DNA of 64,000 nt, taken from assembly GCA_002412965.1 (NCBI GenBank), contig DHWB01000011.1, forward strand, positions 390,467-454,466, in the 5' to 3' direction. The notes below the pieces were generated by a model that saw only the letters and a program-made list of their open reading frames with translations, was not told where the DNA came from and did no database searches. Below, one piece after another: positions 17,153-25,535 of the stretch. The position numbers and the translations under genes are program-made. Every line of letters begins with the position of its first letter. The first letter of the stretch is position 1. The DNA comes from Desulfomicrobium sp. UBA5193. GTDB lineage: Bacteria > Desulfobacterota > Desulfovibrionia > Desulfovibrionales > Desulfomicrobiaceae.

Positions 17153-18157
17153 CTATTGCGCCCCATCTCCCTCGAAAGCCTTCAATAAACCGGGTACAAC
17201 CTGTTTCTTGCGGCTCACAACACCGGGCAGCCACACCGATTGGCCGATCTCTTTCAGCCCGAAGGCGGATTCAATGATGCGGACGTTATCAGAAACGACA
17301 AGCAGGTCCGTGCCTTGTTTGCCTATATCTGTGAGCATCAGCAGGATGCTGTGGTAACCTTCGTCCTTGAGGATTTTCATCGCTGAGAGAAATTCATCCT
17401 TCCTGGCGGCAACGATGGACAGATCCATCAGTTCCAGCTGAGCAACGCCGACTTTTCGGCCATGCATGTCGAAGGTTTTCAGATCCTGCTTGAGAAGATT
17501 GGTCGCTGATATTCCTTCTATTGAAGACTTCGCCTGCAGCTGCTTTTGTCCGAAAGCCTGGATATCCTCGACTCCCGCGATCTGCGCCAATTTTGCCGAG
17601 GCATCCCGATCCTCTTGAGTGGTCGTGGGAGAACTCAGCAGCAGGGTGTCCGAAATGATCGCACCGAGCATACCGCACGCAATCTCTCTTGGAATAGGAA
17701 TGCCGGCTGAGGTGTACATACGGGCTATGATAGTACTAGTGCATCCAGTGGGGAATACCCAGACCTCGATAGGCTCATCGGTCGTCAGGCCACCCAACTT
17801 GTGATGATCGACCAGGCCAACTACTGCGGCCTTGCTGATATCAGCAGGCGCCTGGAGGTAGTCGGAGTGGTCTACCAGAATGACCCGCTGTCCAGCAACG
17901 CTGGTTTGTATTGACGGAGCATCAAGCTTGCATGCATTCAGCACAAACTCCGTTTCCTGGTTCGGTGTGCCTTGCGCAAGAGGAAGAGCGGGAATTCCCT
18001 GCTGTGTTTTAAGATTTGCCAGCGCAATGGCCGATAGAATGGAATCCGCATCGGGGTTCTTGTGTCCAATCACCAGAATTGGTTGGGCCGTCGCACATAT
18101 GACACTGCTCGCGAGAACAACAATGACTGAAATCAGATACTCAATGTGTCGTTTCAT
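17153..18157 (-). CDS. ppaC: Manganese-dependent (family II) inorganic pyrophosphatase with N-terminal signal peptide
   Basis: 334 residues. The DHH-family metal-binding motifs are intact: GHKNPDADSILSAIA near residue 32, LVDHSDYLQAP, GLVDHHKLGG, and the C-terminal SRKKQVVPGLL phosphate-binding motif. Unusually, the catalytic domain is preceded by MKRHIEYLISVIVVLASSVI then CATAQ, a convincing export signal; canonical family II enzymes are cytoplasmic and begin directly at the first strand. The ATG at 18157 is preceded by GAGGCGG. It hydrolyses pyrophosphate, here apparently in the periplasm or on the membrane. Monocistronic. Confidence 0.85.
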   Translation of the reverse strand: MKRHIEYLISVIVVLASSVICATAQPILVIGHKNPDADSILSAIALANLKTQQGIPALPLAQGTPNQETEFVLNACKLDAPSIQTSVAGQRVILVDHSDYLQAPADISKAAVVGLVDHHKLGGLTTDEPIEVWVFPTGCTSTIIARMYTSAGIPIPREIACGMLGAIISDTLLLSSPTTTQEDRDASAKLAQIAGVEDIQAFGQKQLQAKSSIEGISATNLLKQDLKTFDMHGRKVGVAQLELMDLSIVAARKDEFLSAMKILKDEGYHSILLMLTDIGKQGTDLLVVSDNVRIIESAFGLKEIGQSVWLPGVVSRKKQVVPGLLKAFEGDGAQ

Positions 18158-18659
18158 ATTGTTCCGCCTCACGGTTGAAATGTCCTTGAGGATACCAATC
18201 CATATCAGCAATGGGTATTATCACAAGGTCGAAGTGACGTCTAAGCCTGAAATACGGTGGGCTTCAGTTAAACGCTGAAATCCCTTTCCGGTTCGTGAAT
18301 TCCCGGCGTGGGTTTGCAGACCCACCCTTTCAAATGAAAATTCAAGGTCATCCGGTTGCGGGTGGCTTTTGTCCTTTTATGCGAGTCTCAAGTTAATCTT
18401 TGGCTCGGTTGTCATTACTTCCTGAATAATTATGCCGAAAAGTCATGAACACAAATACGCATGACAAGGTAACTACTTGTAGTTACATCAATTTTTGTTG
18501 TAGCTTTATGCGCATAATACTTTCCGGGTCAGACAAAGAGGCGGATCGTGGCAAAAATTCAGGATTCGATGCTTGCTCCGACCAGATGCATTCGTATGGA
18601 AGGCAAATAATGGCTAAAGGAAGACTTGACCCTCGCCTTTTGCATGATACCCGAAGGTG
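18158..18659. other. Intergenic stretch with one short hairpin
   Basis: No credible gene. A hairpin GTGGGT (18307-18312) / ACCCAC (18319-18324) occurs in the middle. The sequence from 18605 to 18633 is repeated with four mismatches at 18962-18990. Base composition becomes more AT-rich towards the accessory island. Confidence 0.4.
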
Positions 18660-18911
18660 ATGTACGTGGAAACGCACTTTCTGGCACCAGAGTCAGCTGG
18701 GGATACAATGATGCGTGATGAGAAGAAAGGATCAGTGGCTGATATGCGGGTCGATAAGGGTTTTTCCGCCTGGCGGCTGGATGACAACAACAATGAGTTT
18801 CTGGTTCGGGATGGAATGACGGAGGAAGAGGTTTTGGCGTTGGTGCGGGAGTACGAGGGGAAGGGGCATAGGCAGGCGTATTGGGTGAAGCGGGGGAGTC
18901 GGGAAGGTTGA
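18660..18911 (+). CDS. Small hypothetical protein
   Basis: 83 residues if started at 18660; a shorter version from 18708 (MMRDEKKGSVADMR) is possible. The acidic C-terminal part (MTEEEVLALVREYEGKGHRQ) is predicted helical. No recognisable domain. It lies alone between two copies of a 29-base near-repeat, next to the intron remnant, and may be part of the accessory region. Confidence 0.4.
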   Translation: MYVETHFLAPESAGDTMMRDEKKGSVADMRVDKGFSAWRLDDNNNEFLVRDGMTEEEVLALVREYEGKGHRQAYWVKRGSREG

Positions 18912-18961
18912 TGCGGAGCTTTGCTTGATGAATTTTTTCTGATTTGGAGATGGATTGGAAC

Positions 18962-19347
18962 AAAGAATGGCTATCGGAAGACCTGACCCTGTGTTTCGCC
19001 CGGAATTGCAGTCGCGTCATGAGCATGTTCGGGCGCACGTGGAACAACGGGTGCGAACACATCTGCGCAAGCCCAAAAGCGGAAGCGGCTCGAAGGCTAC
19101 CAGGAATATCCCAATCAAGAGCTCTACAGCAGGTATGGATTGTACAGAGTGCCCACCTCCGCCGGATGGACGAAAGCGCATGCCTTGAAGTGAAGAACAT
19201 CGGAAAGCCGTGTGCGGGAAAACTGCATGCACGGTTTGATGAGGGGAGGCTGGCGACACGGATGACCTGTTTGACACGTAGTAGCCGCGTGCGGCGAGGC
19301 GTCAAGCGAAGTCACAGGGAAACGATGGAACCAGCTTCCTACTCTAC
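18962..19347 (+). mobile_element. 3' remnant of a group II intron (maturase C-terminus plus domain V/VI)
   Basis: In the frame ending at TGA 19191-19193 the sequence encodes YPNQELYSRYGLYRVPTSAG and WTKAHALK, like the extreme C-terminus of group II intron maturases. A neighbouring frame upstream encodes VRAHVEQRVRTHLRKPKS, so a frameshift lies near 19075. Domain V follows: an AAAGCCGTGTGC ... GCATGCACGGTTT hairpin at 19204-19237 with the AGC triad, and the end GCTTCCTACTCTACC (19333-19347) matches typical intron 3' ends. The 5' half and most of the reverse transcriptase are missing, so the element is dead. Confidence 0.65.
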
Positions 19348-19567
19348 CTCGCCTTTTACTTGGGTATTGGATAATAAAACAAATTATTTCAAAATGTTAA
19401 ACTGTAAACGGCACATATCGACTTGTAAAAAAACTTGATTTTAAAATTTAAGACAGGCAACTGCCTCGTTAAATTAATAGGATAATTTATTCAACAACCT
19501 ACACAAATACTAAACACATCTGATTTAGATATGATTTTATAATTAGTAATAGAAAAAATATTTTTCC
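19348..19567. other. AT-rich boundary of the accessory island
   Basis: Directly after the intron end the sequence switches to very AT-rich DNA with runs such as ATTTAAAATTTAAG-like tracts and no ORF. It contains the likely promoter of the cytosine methyltransferase gene. The sharp composition change at about 19.37 kb marks the island edge. Confidence 0.45.
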
Positions 19568-20917
19568 ATGCTAAAGGAAAGAAAACTAAAAAATAAAGTA
19601 AGAGAGATTATGACTGATCACGTAGATAGAAATTTTTCATTTATTGATATTTTTGCAGGGTGTGGTGGATTAAGCTTAGGCTTGCTTCAGTCTGGCTGGA
19701 AAGGCATTTTTGCATTAGAGCATGATAAAAATGCATTTCAGACATTACATGATAATTTAATTGTTGAAAATTGTGATTATAAATTCGATTGGCCTAAGTG
19801 GCTTCCAAAAACGCCACTTTGTGTAGCTCAAACTGTTAAAGAATATCGTAAAGAATTAGCAGAACTTGTAGGAAACGTAGACATGATCGTTGGAGGACCA
19901 CCTTGCCAGGGATTTTCAAGCGCAGGTCGTAGAAATCCTAATGACCCAAGAAACATGCTTGTCCAATCTTATATTGACTTTGTACAATTGATTAACCCAC
20001 CTATTGTTCTTATAGAAAATGTACGTGGAATAACTGTAGATTTTAAAAAAACTAATGAATTAAACGAGAAAATAAATTACGCGAAATGGATTATTGAGTC
20101 ATTATCATTAAATTATAAAGTTTTTACAAAAATGATTGATATGTCATTATTTTGCGTTCCTCAAAAAAGACATCGCTTTTTTATTATAGGTATAAGAAAA
20201 GACATAAATATTATTACGAATACAAACCCATTTGATTTGCTAGAACGTAATAGAAATGCATTTATCTACAATAAAAAATTATTTTCAACACCAATCTCTG
20301 CAAAAAATGCCATATCAGATCTTGAAATAGGGAGAAATGGAAAAACAAAAAGTCAAAATTTTAATAATTTTGAAAATATATTATACAAAGCTCCAATTAC
20401 ATCTTATCAAAAACTTATGAATAAAGGCATGTCAGGCGTATTATCTAATATGCGTCTCGCAAGACATCGAAAGGATATAGAAGAGCGATTTAAAAATATT
20501 ATAGACATTTGTCATTCAGATGGTAGATTGAATATTTCGCTTTCAGCTGAACTAAAAGCCAGTTTTGGATTAAAGAAAAATGCTATACGTGTACTAGATC
20601 CGGATAGCCCAGCCCCGACAATAACGAGCATGCCAGACGATCTCATCCATTATAGCGAGCCAAGAACATTAACCGTCCGAGAAAACGCGCGATTACAAAG
20701 TTTTCCAGATTGGTTTACATTTAAAGGCAAGTATACATCAGGAGGAAATCGGCGCAGGAAAGAAGTTCCCCGTTTTACTCAGGTGGCAAATGCAGTTCCT
20801 CCTTTAGCAGCTGAAGCAATGGGTCTCACATTGAAACAATTACTATATTCATTTAGTGACCATTATTTAAGGTCTTATGCAAATTTTCAAAAAGAATATG
20901 ATGTTTTAGAAGATTGA
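19568..20917 (+). CDS. DNA (cytosine-5-)-methyltransferase
   Basis: 449 residues, or 435 from the internal ATG at 19610, which has AGAGAG upstream and puts motif I ten residues in. All core C5-MTase motifs are present: I FIDIFAGCGGLSLG, IV GGPPCQGFSSAG with the catalytic Cys, VI ENVRG, VIII QKRHRFFIIGIR, IX-X RENARLQSFPDWF and QVANAVPPLAAEA. It should methylate cytosine in a specific site set by the region between VIII and IX. No restriction endonuclease is adjacent. Its 3' end overlaps the convergent receiver gene by 65 bases. Codon use is strongly AT-biased. Confidence 0.92.
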   Translation: MLKERKLKNKVREIMTDHVDRNFSFIDIFAGCGGLSLGLLQSGWKGIFALEHDKNAFQTLHDNLIVENCDYKFDWPKWLPKTPLCVAQTVKEYRKELAELVGNVDMIVGGPPCQGFSSAGRRNPNDPRNMLVQSYIDFVQLINPPIVLIENVRGITVDFKKTNELNEKINYAKWIIESLSLNYKVFTKMIDMSLFCVPQKRHRFFIIGIRKDINIITNTNPFDLLERNRNAFIYNKKLFSTPISAKNAISDLEIGRNGKTKSQNFNNFENILYKAPITSYQKLMNKGMSGVLSNMRLARHRKDIEERFKNIIDICHSDGRLNISLSAELKASFGLKKNAIRVLDPDSPAPTITSMPDDLIHYSEPRTLTVRENARLQSFPDWFTFKGKYTSGGNRRRKEVPRFTQVANAVPPLAAEAMGLTLKQLLYSFSDHYLRSYANFQKEYDVLED

Positions 20918-21767
20918 TTCTAAGCAACTTTGCATCTTCATAAGTAAATTCTTTTCCTTTGTTGTTAATAAGTTTCCGAGAAAAACCATTTGTTACAACT
21001 CGAACGTGCGCTAAAATATTCCTCAGTGGAATAATTTTTAAATACGATTGCACGCCTTCTGTAATTTCTTTAGAATAATTTACAGACTTTAACAGTGCGA
21101 GAAAAAGACGAACCCTGTCGTTACTTGTATAAACAGAGTGACAGCTACATAATTCAGAAACATGATCAATTTTTTTAAGCTTTTCTATGTTTTCATCAAA
21201 TTCGATTTTTTTCTTTTCAATATGTTCTGATGCTTTTTGTAGGGTAGCATTACGCGAATCTTCGCTACTTTCATCGAATAGTAACACTAAACAATCATTT
21301 ATAAATTGATCAATATCGCTAGTTGCGCCCATGACAATCCCTCTCGAATGCTCTATATCTAAAACTTTTTTTACTAGTACTTCAAATATCTTCTCAACAG
21401 TATCGGCTATATCTTGCCTTGTAGAGCAAAAAATTCCTTCAATTTTCTTATTTGCTACTAATTCGGCTAAATCCTCCGCTTGAGAAGAATAAAAAACAAT
21501 ATCTTTATATGGAAATATTCTTCGGACTTCTTCTAGACCCGTGTCACCCTTAATAGCAGATCCAAGATCGTAATCCATCAAAATTAAATCAATATGATCA
21601 CCATATATATCATCAGAAAGATTTATTTTTGCATTCTCAACAGAATCAGCAAACAATACTTGTAAATTAAATCCTTCCTTATCTAATAGCAGCGAAATTC
21701 TCTCTTTAATCGATTCAACATATTTTATTTGATCTTCAACCCACAAAACATTAAAATTGAGTCTCAT
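20853..21767 (-). CDS. Receiver-domain protein with C-terminal HEPN-like RNase motif
   Basis: 304 residues. Residues 4-125 look like a two-component receiver: acidic pair E11/D12 in VLWVEDQ, phospho-acceptor D65 in LILMDYDLG, and SS at VFYSSQ in the Thr/Ser position; the conserved Lys of the last strand is not evident. Residues 130-304 are helical and contain R249-N250-I-L-A-H254, an exact RN-x3-H HEPN ribonuclease signature, within LRNILAHVRV. No DNA-binding domain is seen. Its start overlaps the kinase stop (ATGA), so the pair is coupled. I infer a phosphorylation-controlled RNA-cleaving effector. Confidence 0.7.
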   Translation of the reverse strand: MRLNFNVLWVEDQIKYVESIKERISLLLDKEGFNLQVLFADSVENAKINLSDDIYGDHIDLILMDYDLGSAIKGDTGLEEVRRIFPYKDIVFYSSQAEDLAELVANKKIEGIFCSTRQDIADTVEKIFEVLVKKVLDIEHSRGIVMGATSDIDQFINDCLVLLFDESSEDSRNATLQKASEHIEKKKIEFDENIEKLKKIDHVSELCSCHSVYTSNDRVRLFLALLKSVNYSKEITEGVQSYLKIIPLRNILAHVRVVTNGFSRKLINNKGKEFTYEDAKLLRINLLKHHILFENLHKTLNNGH

Positions 21768-24142
21768 TTTGAGATCCTTATTAAAAAATTTGCTCCAGAA
21801 TTATCACTTTTTTGCGCGCTAATAGTTCCTTTCATTTCTCCAAGAACATGACGCACGTGATACAACCCAAGTCCAGACCCATCCGTCATAGTAAAACCTT
21901 TTTCAAATATACGCTCAATATTTTCTATTCGACTATCAAATCCTCTGCCGTTATCACTAATATTTATATGTATTATATTTTTTTCTGGATGGGTAATTTT
22001 AAAAATAATACGCGTTGCGCGTGTATTCTTTTTTCTTGAATTTGCAATTAAGTTATCAATAATGACAGACACATTAATTGGATTGAACTTTTGTCTAAAT
22101 CCTTTTTCATCATTCTCAACTTCGATCGTAAGAGGGCCGTGGAGAAAGTTTTTTGCTATGTCATTTATATACTGTACAATATATTCTCCCAAATCCGCAT
22201 CAATCATTTCTGACTCAAGCCGAAAATTTGCTTTTGTCGCAAATTTAGTAATTCCCATTATTTTTTTATTTAACAATGATATCCGATCAAGACCGTCGAT
22301 TATGTCTAGTCTAGATGTATTTTTAGTAGCGGAAATTTTTACTATAAAATTCTCTATTTGTTGCTGAATATCAACTGAATACATTGTTATTTGGTGATGC
22401 AAATTAATTATTATATCTGTATCAAGAGTCGAAATTGAAGATAAAAAAAGATTTCTCTTTTTCTCTTCAACAAGCTGAAATGAAATTTCTTGATTTAATT
22501 TTTCCGCATTTTTAGCACGATTTATAGCTTCTTGCTTTGCAATACGTTCTTCGTCAGCTTGCTTACGTGCCGCTTCTTCCGATCGTCGTAATTCCTGAAA
22601 TCGCTTATCGGCTATTGATATCTTCTGAATAAGCTTCTGGTCATTTGTTTTTTCAGCTATAGCTCGAAGGCTAGCGATGGAACTTTCAAATTCGGAAGAC
22701 CTCTCATTAATTATGCCAATTAAATTCTTGCTATAATCCAATAGTAAAACATCTTCACTATCCACAAGTTTCGCTACGACAGCCGTAACTCGTGCACGGC
22801 CAGGATCTGTCATGAGTCGAGAAATATCGCTTGTATTTTTATCTTCTTTATCAAGAAAAGTTACAGGAACAACATATCTTTCTAAACGTCTAAAGCATTT
22901 ATCCCAAAAACATTTTTTTAATTGTTCTACAGCATCTGTATCGATTAATCCTGTGTTTCTGCTTGATGTTTCTTGAAATAATTTATCAGATCCTGAAACA
23001 TCAATTCTTCCAATTACATCGCGAGTTCCTAAAAATCTTGCATATCCTTGCTGCTTGCGACGATCTATTCCGAACCAATCATCTCCTTCATTACCAATTG
23101 GAAAAACACGAAATCCATTTCTAAATAAAAAAATAGATCCAAATGAGACAGAAGGAACACCCATTCTTCTTGCGAACGTAATTTTAGCAGATTGATTAAG
23201 ATAATATATTTGACAAGAAAAATCTGACTCATGCAAATAGCTATATGTGTTTTTTTCACTAATTCGATATATTATCTCTCCACGATCTATCAATTTACTT
23301 TCAATTGTGTTGTTTTCTTTATTGATTTTTACTTCAATAAATGTTGTTTTTTCCTGCAATGTTGAAAAAATAAAATTCCCAACGTCACCGTTCACAACAG
23401 CATTTTGCATTATATTTACGTTGTTTGCATTTTGTTTGACAATATAACTGTCTTCTACCAATTCTGCTTCACAGTGCATTGTTATTACAAAATGATCACG
23501 TTCTGCTCCGAAAGGATTTATAAGTTTCGCAAGGGCTGACTTAAGTCGAAGCATCGATTTTCGATCCCATACTTTCTTTGTCTCTTCTATTGTAATAACA
23601 GTGCCATTTTTAATCTCTTTAAGTTTACTAGGGCCAATAAAATATTTAATTTTGTTCGAATATTTAATTGGAATATTTCCAAAATGATTTTTATAATTTT
23701 TATCAAAATCGTGCCAATTCACAGTGATTTGATGTACATACCCTTCTTTTTCATTAATTGATCTTGTTTGAAGATGTATTATATTGCCTAATCTATCAGA
23801 TGAAAATCTTCCGATTCCTTTGCTTCCTGCATAATGACGTTTTGAGTAGATATCTTCTCTATAATCATCTGTCTTATTTAAACTATTTTTTGAAGAATAT
23901 GCAACAAATAGCCACTTATTTTGTATATCTTCATATGTCATTCCGATTCCATCATCTGCGACAATAATTTTATTATTTTCAAAGAAAATATTTACATGCT
24001 TAGACTCTGCATCAAATGAATTCTTTACTAATTCAAAAATTGCGACTTCATCATCCGTGATCAATTCGCTACCAAGAACACTCTTCAAGCCACTACTAAT
24101 ATCAAAGTGTAAATTAGACACATTTATTTTATTCATAATCAC
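21764..24142 (-). CDS. Sensor protein with N-terminal MORC/HSP90-like GHKL ATPase and C-terminal histidine-kinase module
   Basis: 792 residues, no membrane segment. Residues 15-210 are a GHKL ATPase of HSP90/MutL/MORC type: ELVKNSFDA at 37-45, DDGIGM at 63-68, GSKGIGRFSSDRLG at 106-119. A long middle domain follows (220-440), then a charged coiled coil (about 505-565). The C-terminus is a histidine kinase: H-box-like INLHHQITMYS (H582/H583), N-box IIDNLIANSRK at 694-704, DNGRGFD at 730-736, DGSGLGLY at 754-761. It is the first gene of an operon with the receiver-HEPN protein. Two GHKL modules in one chain is unusual. Confidence 0.8.
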   Translation of the reverse strand: MIMNKINVSNLHFDISSGLKSVLGSELITDDEVAIFELVKNSFDAESKHVNIFFENNKIIVADDGIGMTYEDIQNKWLFVAYSSKNSLNKTDDYREDIYSKRHYAGSKGIGRFSSDRLGNIIHLQTRSINEKEGYVHQITVNWHDFDKNYKNHFGNIPIKYSNKIKYFIGPSKLKEIKNGTVITIEETKKVWDRKSMLRLKSALAKLINPFGAERDHFVITMHCEAELVEDSYIVKQNANNVNIMQNAVVNGDVGNFIFSTLQEKTTFIEVKINKENNTIESKLIDRGEIIYRISEKNTYSYLHESDFSCQIYYLNQSAKITFARRMGVPSVSFGSIFLFRNGFRVFPIGNEGDDWFGIDRRKQQGYARFLGTRDVIGRIDVSGSDKLFQETSSRNTGLIDTDAVEQLKKCFWDKCFRRLERYVVPVTFLDKEDKNTSDISRLMTDPGRARVTAVVAKLVDSEDVLLLDYSKNLIGIINERSSEFESSIASLRAIAEKTNDQKLIQKISIADKRFQELRRSEEAARKQADEERIAKQEAINRAKNAEKLNQEISFQLVEEKKRNLFLSSISTLDTDIIINLHHQITMYSVDIQQQIENFIVKISATKNTSRLDIIDGLDRISLLNKKIMGITKFATKANFRLESEMIDADLGEYIVQYINDIAKNFLHGPLTIEVENDEKGFRQKFNPINVSVIIDNLIANSRKKNTRATRIIFKITHPEKNIIHINISDNGRGFDSRIENIERIFEKGFTMTDGSGLGLYHVRHVLGEMKGTISAQKSDNSGANFLIRISK

Positions 24143-24897
24143 TTTCTTTAAATATAATTTAAAATATTAATTGTTATGTGAAGTTGTCTTATTTTAGCAT
24201 AACTCATCTGTATGACACAAGAAAAATTAAGTCATTGCTCGCAATCACTTTTATAATTTTAGCCACCAGAATTAGTCTTAACAAGCATTAATCACTTCCT
24301 GACTAGAGTATAAAATTAAGCTTGGTGAGCCTAAATTCAGTTTTTGCAGGGGACCCTGTCTGGGTCTCTGGGTCTGGGTCTCTGAGACCAAGAGTATATT
24401 GATCGTCTGGGCCGTCTGGGTGGGCCGTCTGGGTCTCTGAGACCAAGAGTATGCTGAAATATTTGATATTTTGTTTGAAAAAGGGCTTTTTTCAGACGTT
24501 AGAATTGCTTAATTTCTTCGAGAAGACGTTTTTTATGTCTAACACATTGTGATTAAATGATAAAACTCTTGAAATTGCGGGTAAGTATGCCAATTTGTGT
24601 AAATTGGCGGGTTGGTATGTATCAGGCTAAACAGGCCGACAAGCTCTGGGTGGGGCTCATTCTCGATTGCCAGCTGCTTTAGGTTACTCTTTTAGGCGTG
24701 AAAATTTACTGAATTTGACGCACATAATTCGCCAATCACTCCAGACAGCGGCTTGCGTCAGATCTAGAATCTTGAATTTTTTCTCCGTCTGGGCCTCTGA
24801 GGCCGCCTCGCACGTATCCTTGCCTGCACTCAATATTGACGTCGGGCTAAGCCATGGCTAAGTCTCTTTTAAAAGCTACATGACAAAGGAGGGCCTT
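24143..24897. repeat. Intergenic region with direct repeats around a GGTCTCTGAGACC palindrome
   Basis: No gene. Two identical 26-base copies occupy 24372-24397 and 24427-24452; each contains GGTCTCTGAGACC, a palindrome, followed by AAGAGTAT. A partial relative (GTCTGGGCCTCTGAGGCC) is at 24787-24804, and a divergent copy follows the PIN toxin gene at 25536-25562. A separate perfect inverted repeat, GCCAATTT (24589-24596) / AAATTGGC (24601-24608), lies between. The repeats bracket the toxin-antitoxin pair. Confidence 0.6.
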
Positions 24898-25146
24898 ATG
24901 TCCACAGCCATCGTGCCTATGCACCAGGCAAAGAGTACCCTTTCACAGTTGGTCAAACGGGCCGCCAGTGGTGAAACCATTTTTATAGGCAGCTATGGCC
25001 GGGCGGAGGCCGTACTTTCTTCAGTCGCCAGCGCCAAGCCTAAAAAACGTCTTGGCCTCCTGGAAGGCAAGCTGATTGTTCCCGATGACTTTGACGAACC
25101 GTTGCCTCCTGAAATTCTCGCCGCCTTTGAGGGGGAAGCCAAATGA
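24898..25146 (+). CDS. Type II antitoxin, Phd/YefM family
   Basis: 82 residues starting MSTAIVPMHQAKSTLSQLVK, the Phd/YefM N-terminal DNA-binding fold, with ASGETIFIGSYGRAEAVLSS as the second strand pair and a disordered acidic C-terminus (PDDFDEPLPPEILAAFEGEA) suited to wrap the toxin. AAAGGAGGG lies five bases before ATG 24898. Its end overlaps the toxin start (ATGA), the usual arrangement. Base composition is that of the chromosome, not of the AT-rich island to its left. Confidence 0.88.
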   Translation: MSTAIVPMHQAKSTLSQLVKRAASGETIFIGSYGRAEAVLSSVASAKPKKRLGLLEGKLIVPDDFDEPLPPEILAAFEGEAK

Positions 25147-25520
25147 GGCTGCTGCTGGAGACCAACGCGCTGCTCTGGGCACTGAGCAATGGACCGCGCA
25201 TTGACCCAGTGAGAGAGCTTTTGCTTGCGGATGAGAACGAAGTTTTTGTGAGCACCGTCTCCTGGTGGGAAATCGCCATCAAAACGAATATCGGAAAACT
25301 GGACGCCAACTTGTCTGAACTTCGTGCTGCAGCGCAGGAAAGCGGGTTTCTGGAGTTGCCGCTTCTCGGTTCACACGCGGAAATGCTGGCGACACTATCC
25401 AGGCACCACAACGATCCTTTTGATCACATGCTGGTGGCTCAAGCCATGGCCGAACCCATGCGGCTGATTACCGGTGACGAGGTTCTCGCGAAGTACACGC
25501 CTCTGGTCATTCTTATTTAG
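25143..25520 (+). CDS. Type II toxin, PIN-domain (VapC-like) ribonuclease
   Basis: 125 residues. The PIN fold is recognisable: MRLLLETNALLWAL at the start, VSTVSWWEIAIKTNIGKL, NDPFDHMLVAQAMAE and LITGDEVLAKY. Family members cleave RNA using three to four acidic residues. Here the first one, normally Asp in LLLDTH, is Glu (E6), whereas the WWEI Glu, the DPFDH Asp and the TGDE acids are present. The substitution may weaken or retune the active site. Paired with the Phd antitoxin. Confidence 0.88.
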   Translation: MRLLLETNALLWALSNGPRIDPVRELLLADENEVFVSTVSWWEIAIKTNIGKLDANLSELRAAAQESGFLELPLLGSHAEMLATLSRHHNDPFDHMLVAQAMAEPMRLITGDEVLAKYTPLVILI

Positions 25521-25535
25521 TCAGGCTTGGTCTCT

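Noticed and set aside
18445..18660. 71-codon plus-strand ORF
   Set aside because: No supporting motif or ribosome-binding site; composition is like the intergenic flanks.
24372..24452. CRISPR array
   Set aside because: Only two exact repeats with a short, repeat-like spacer and no cas genes.
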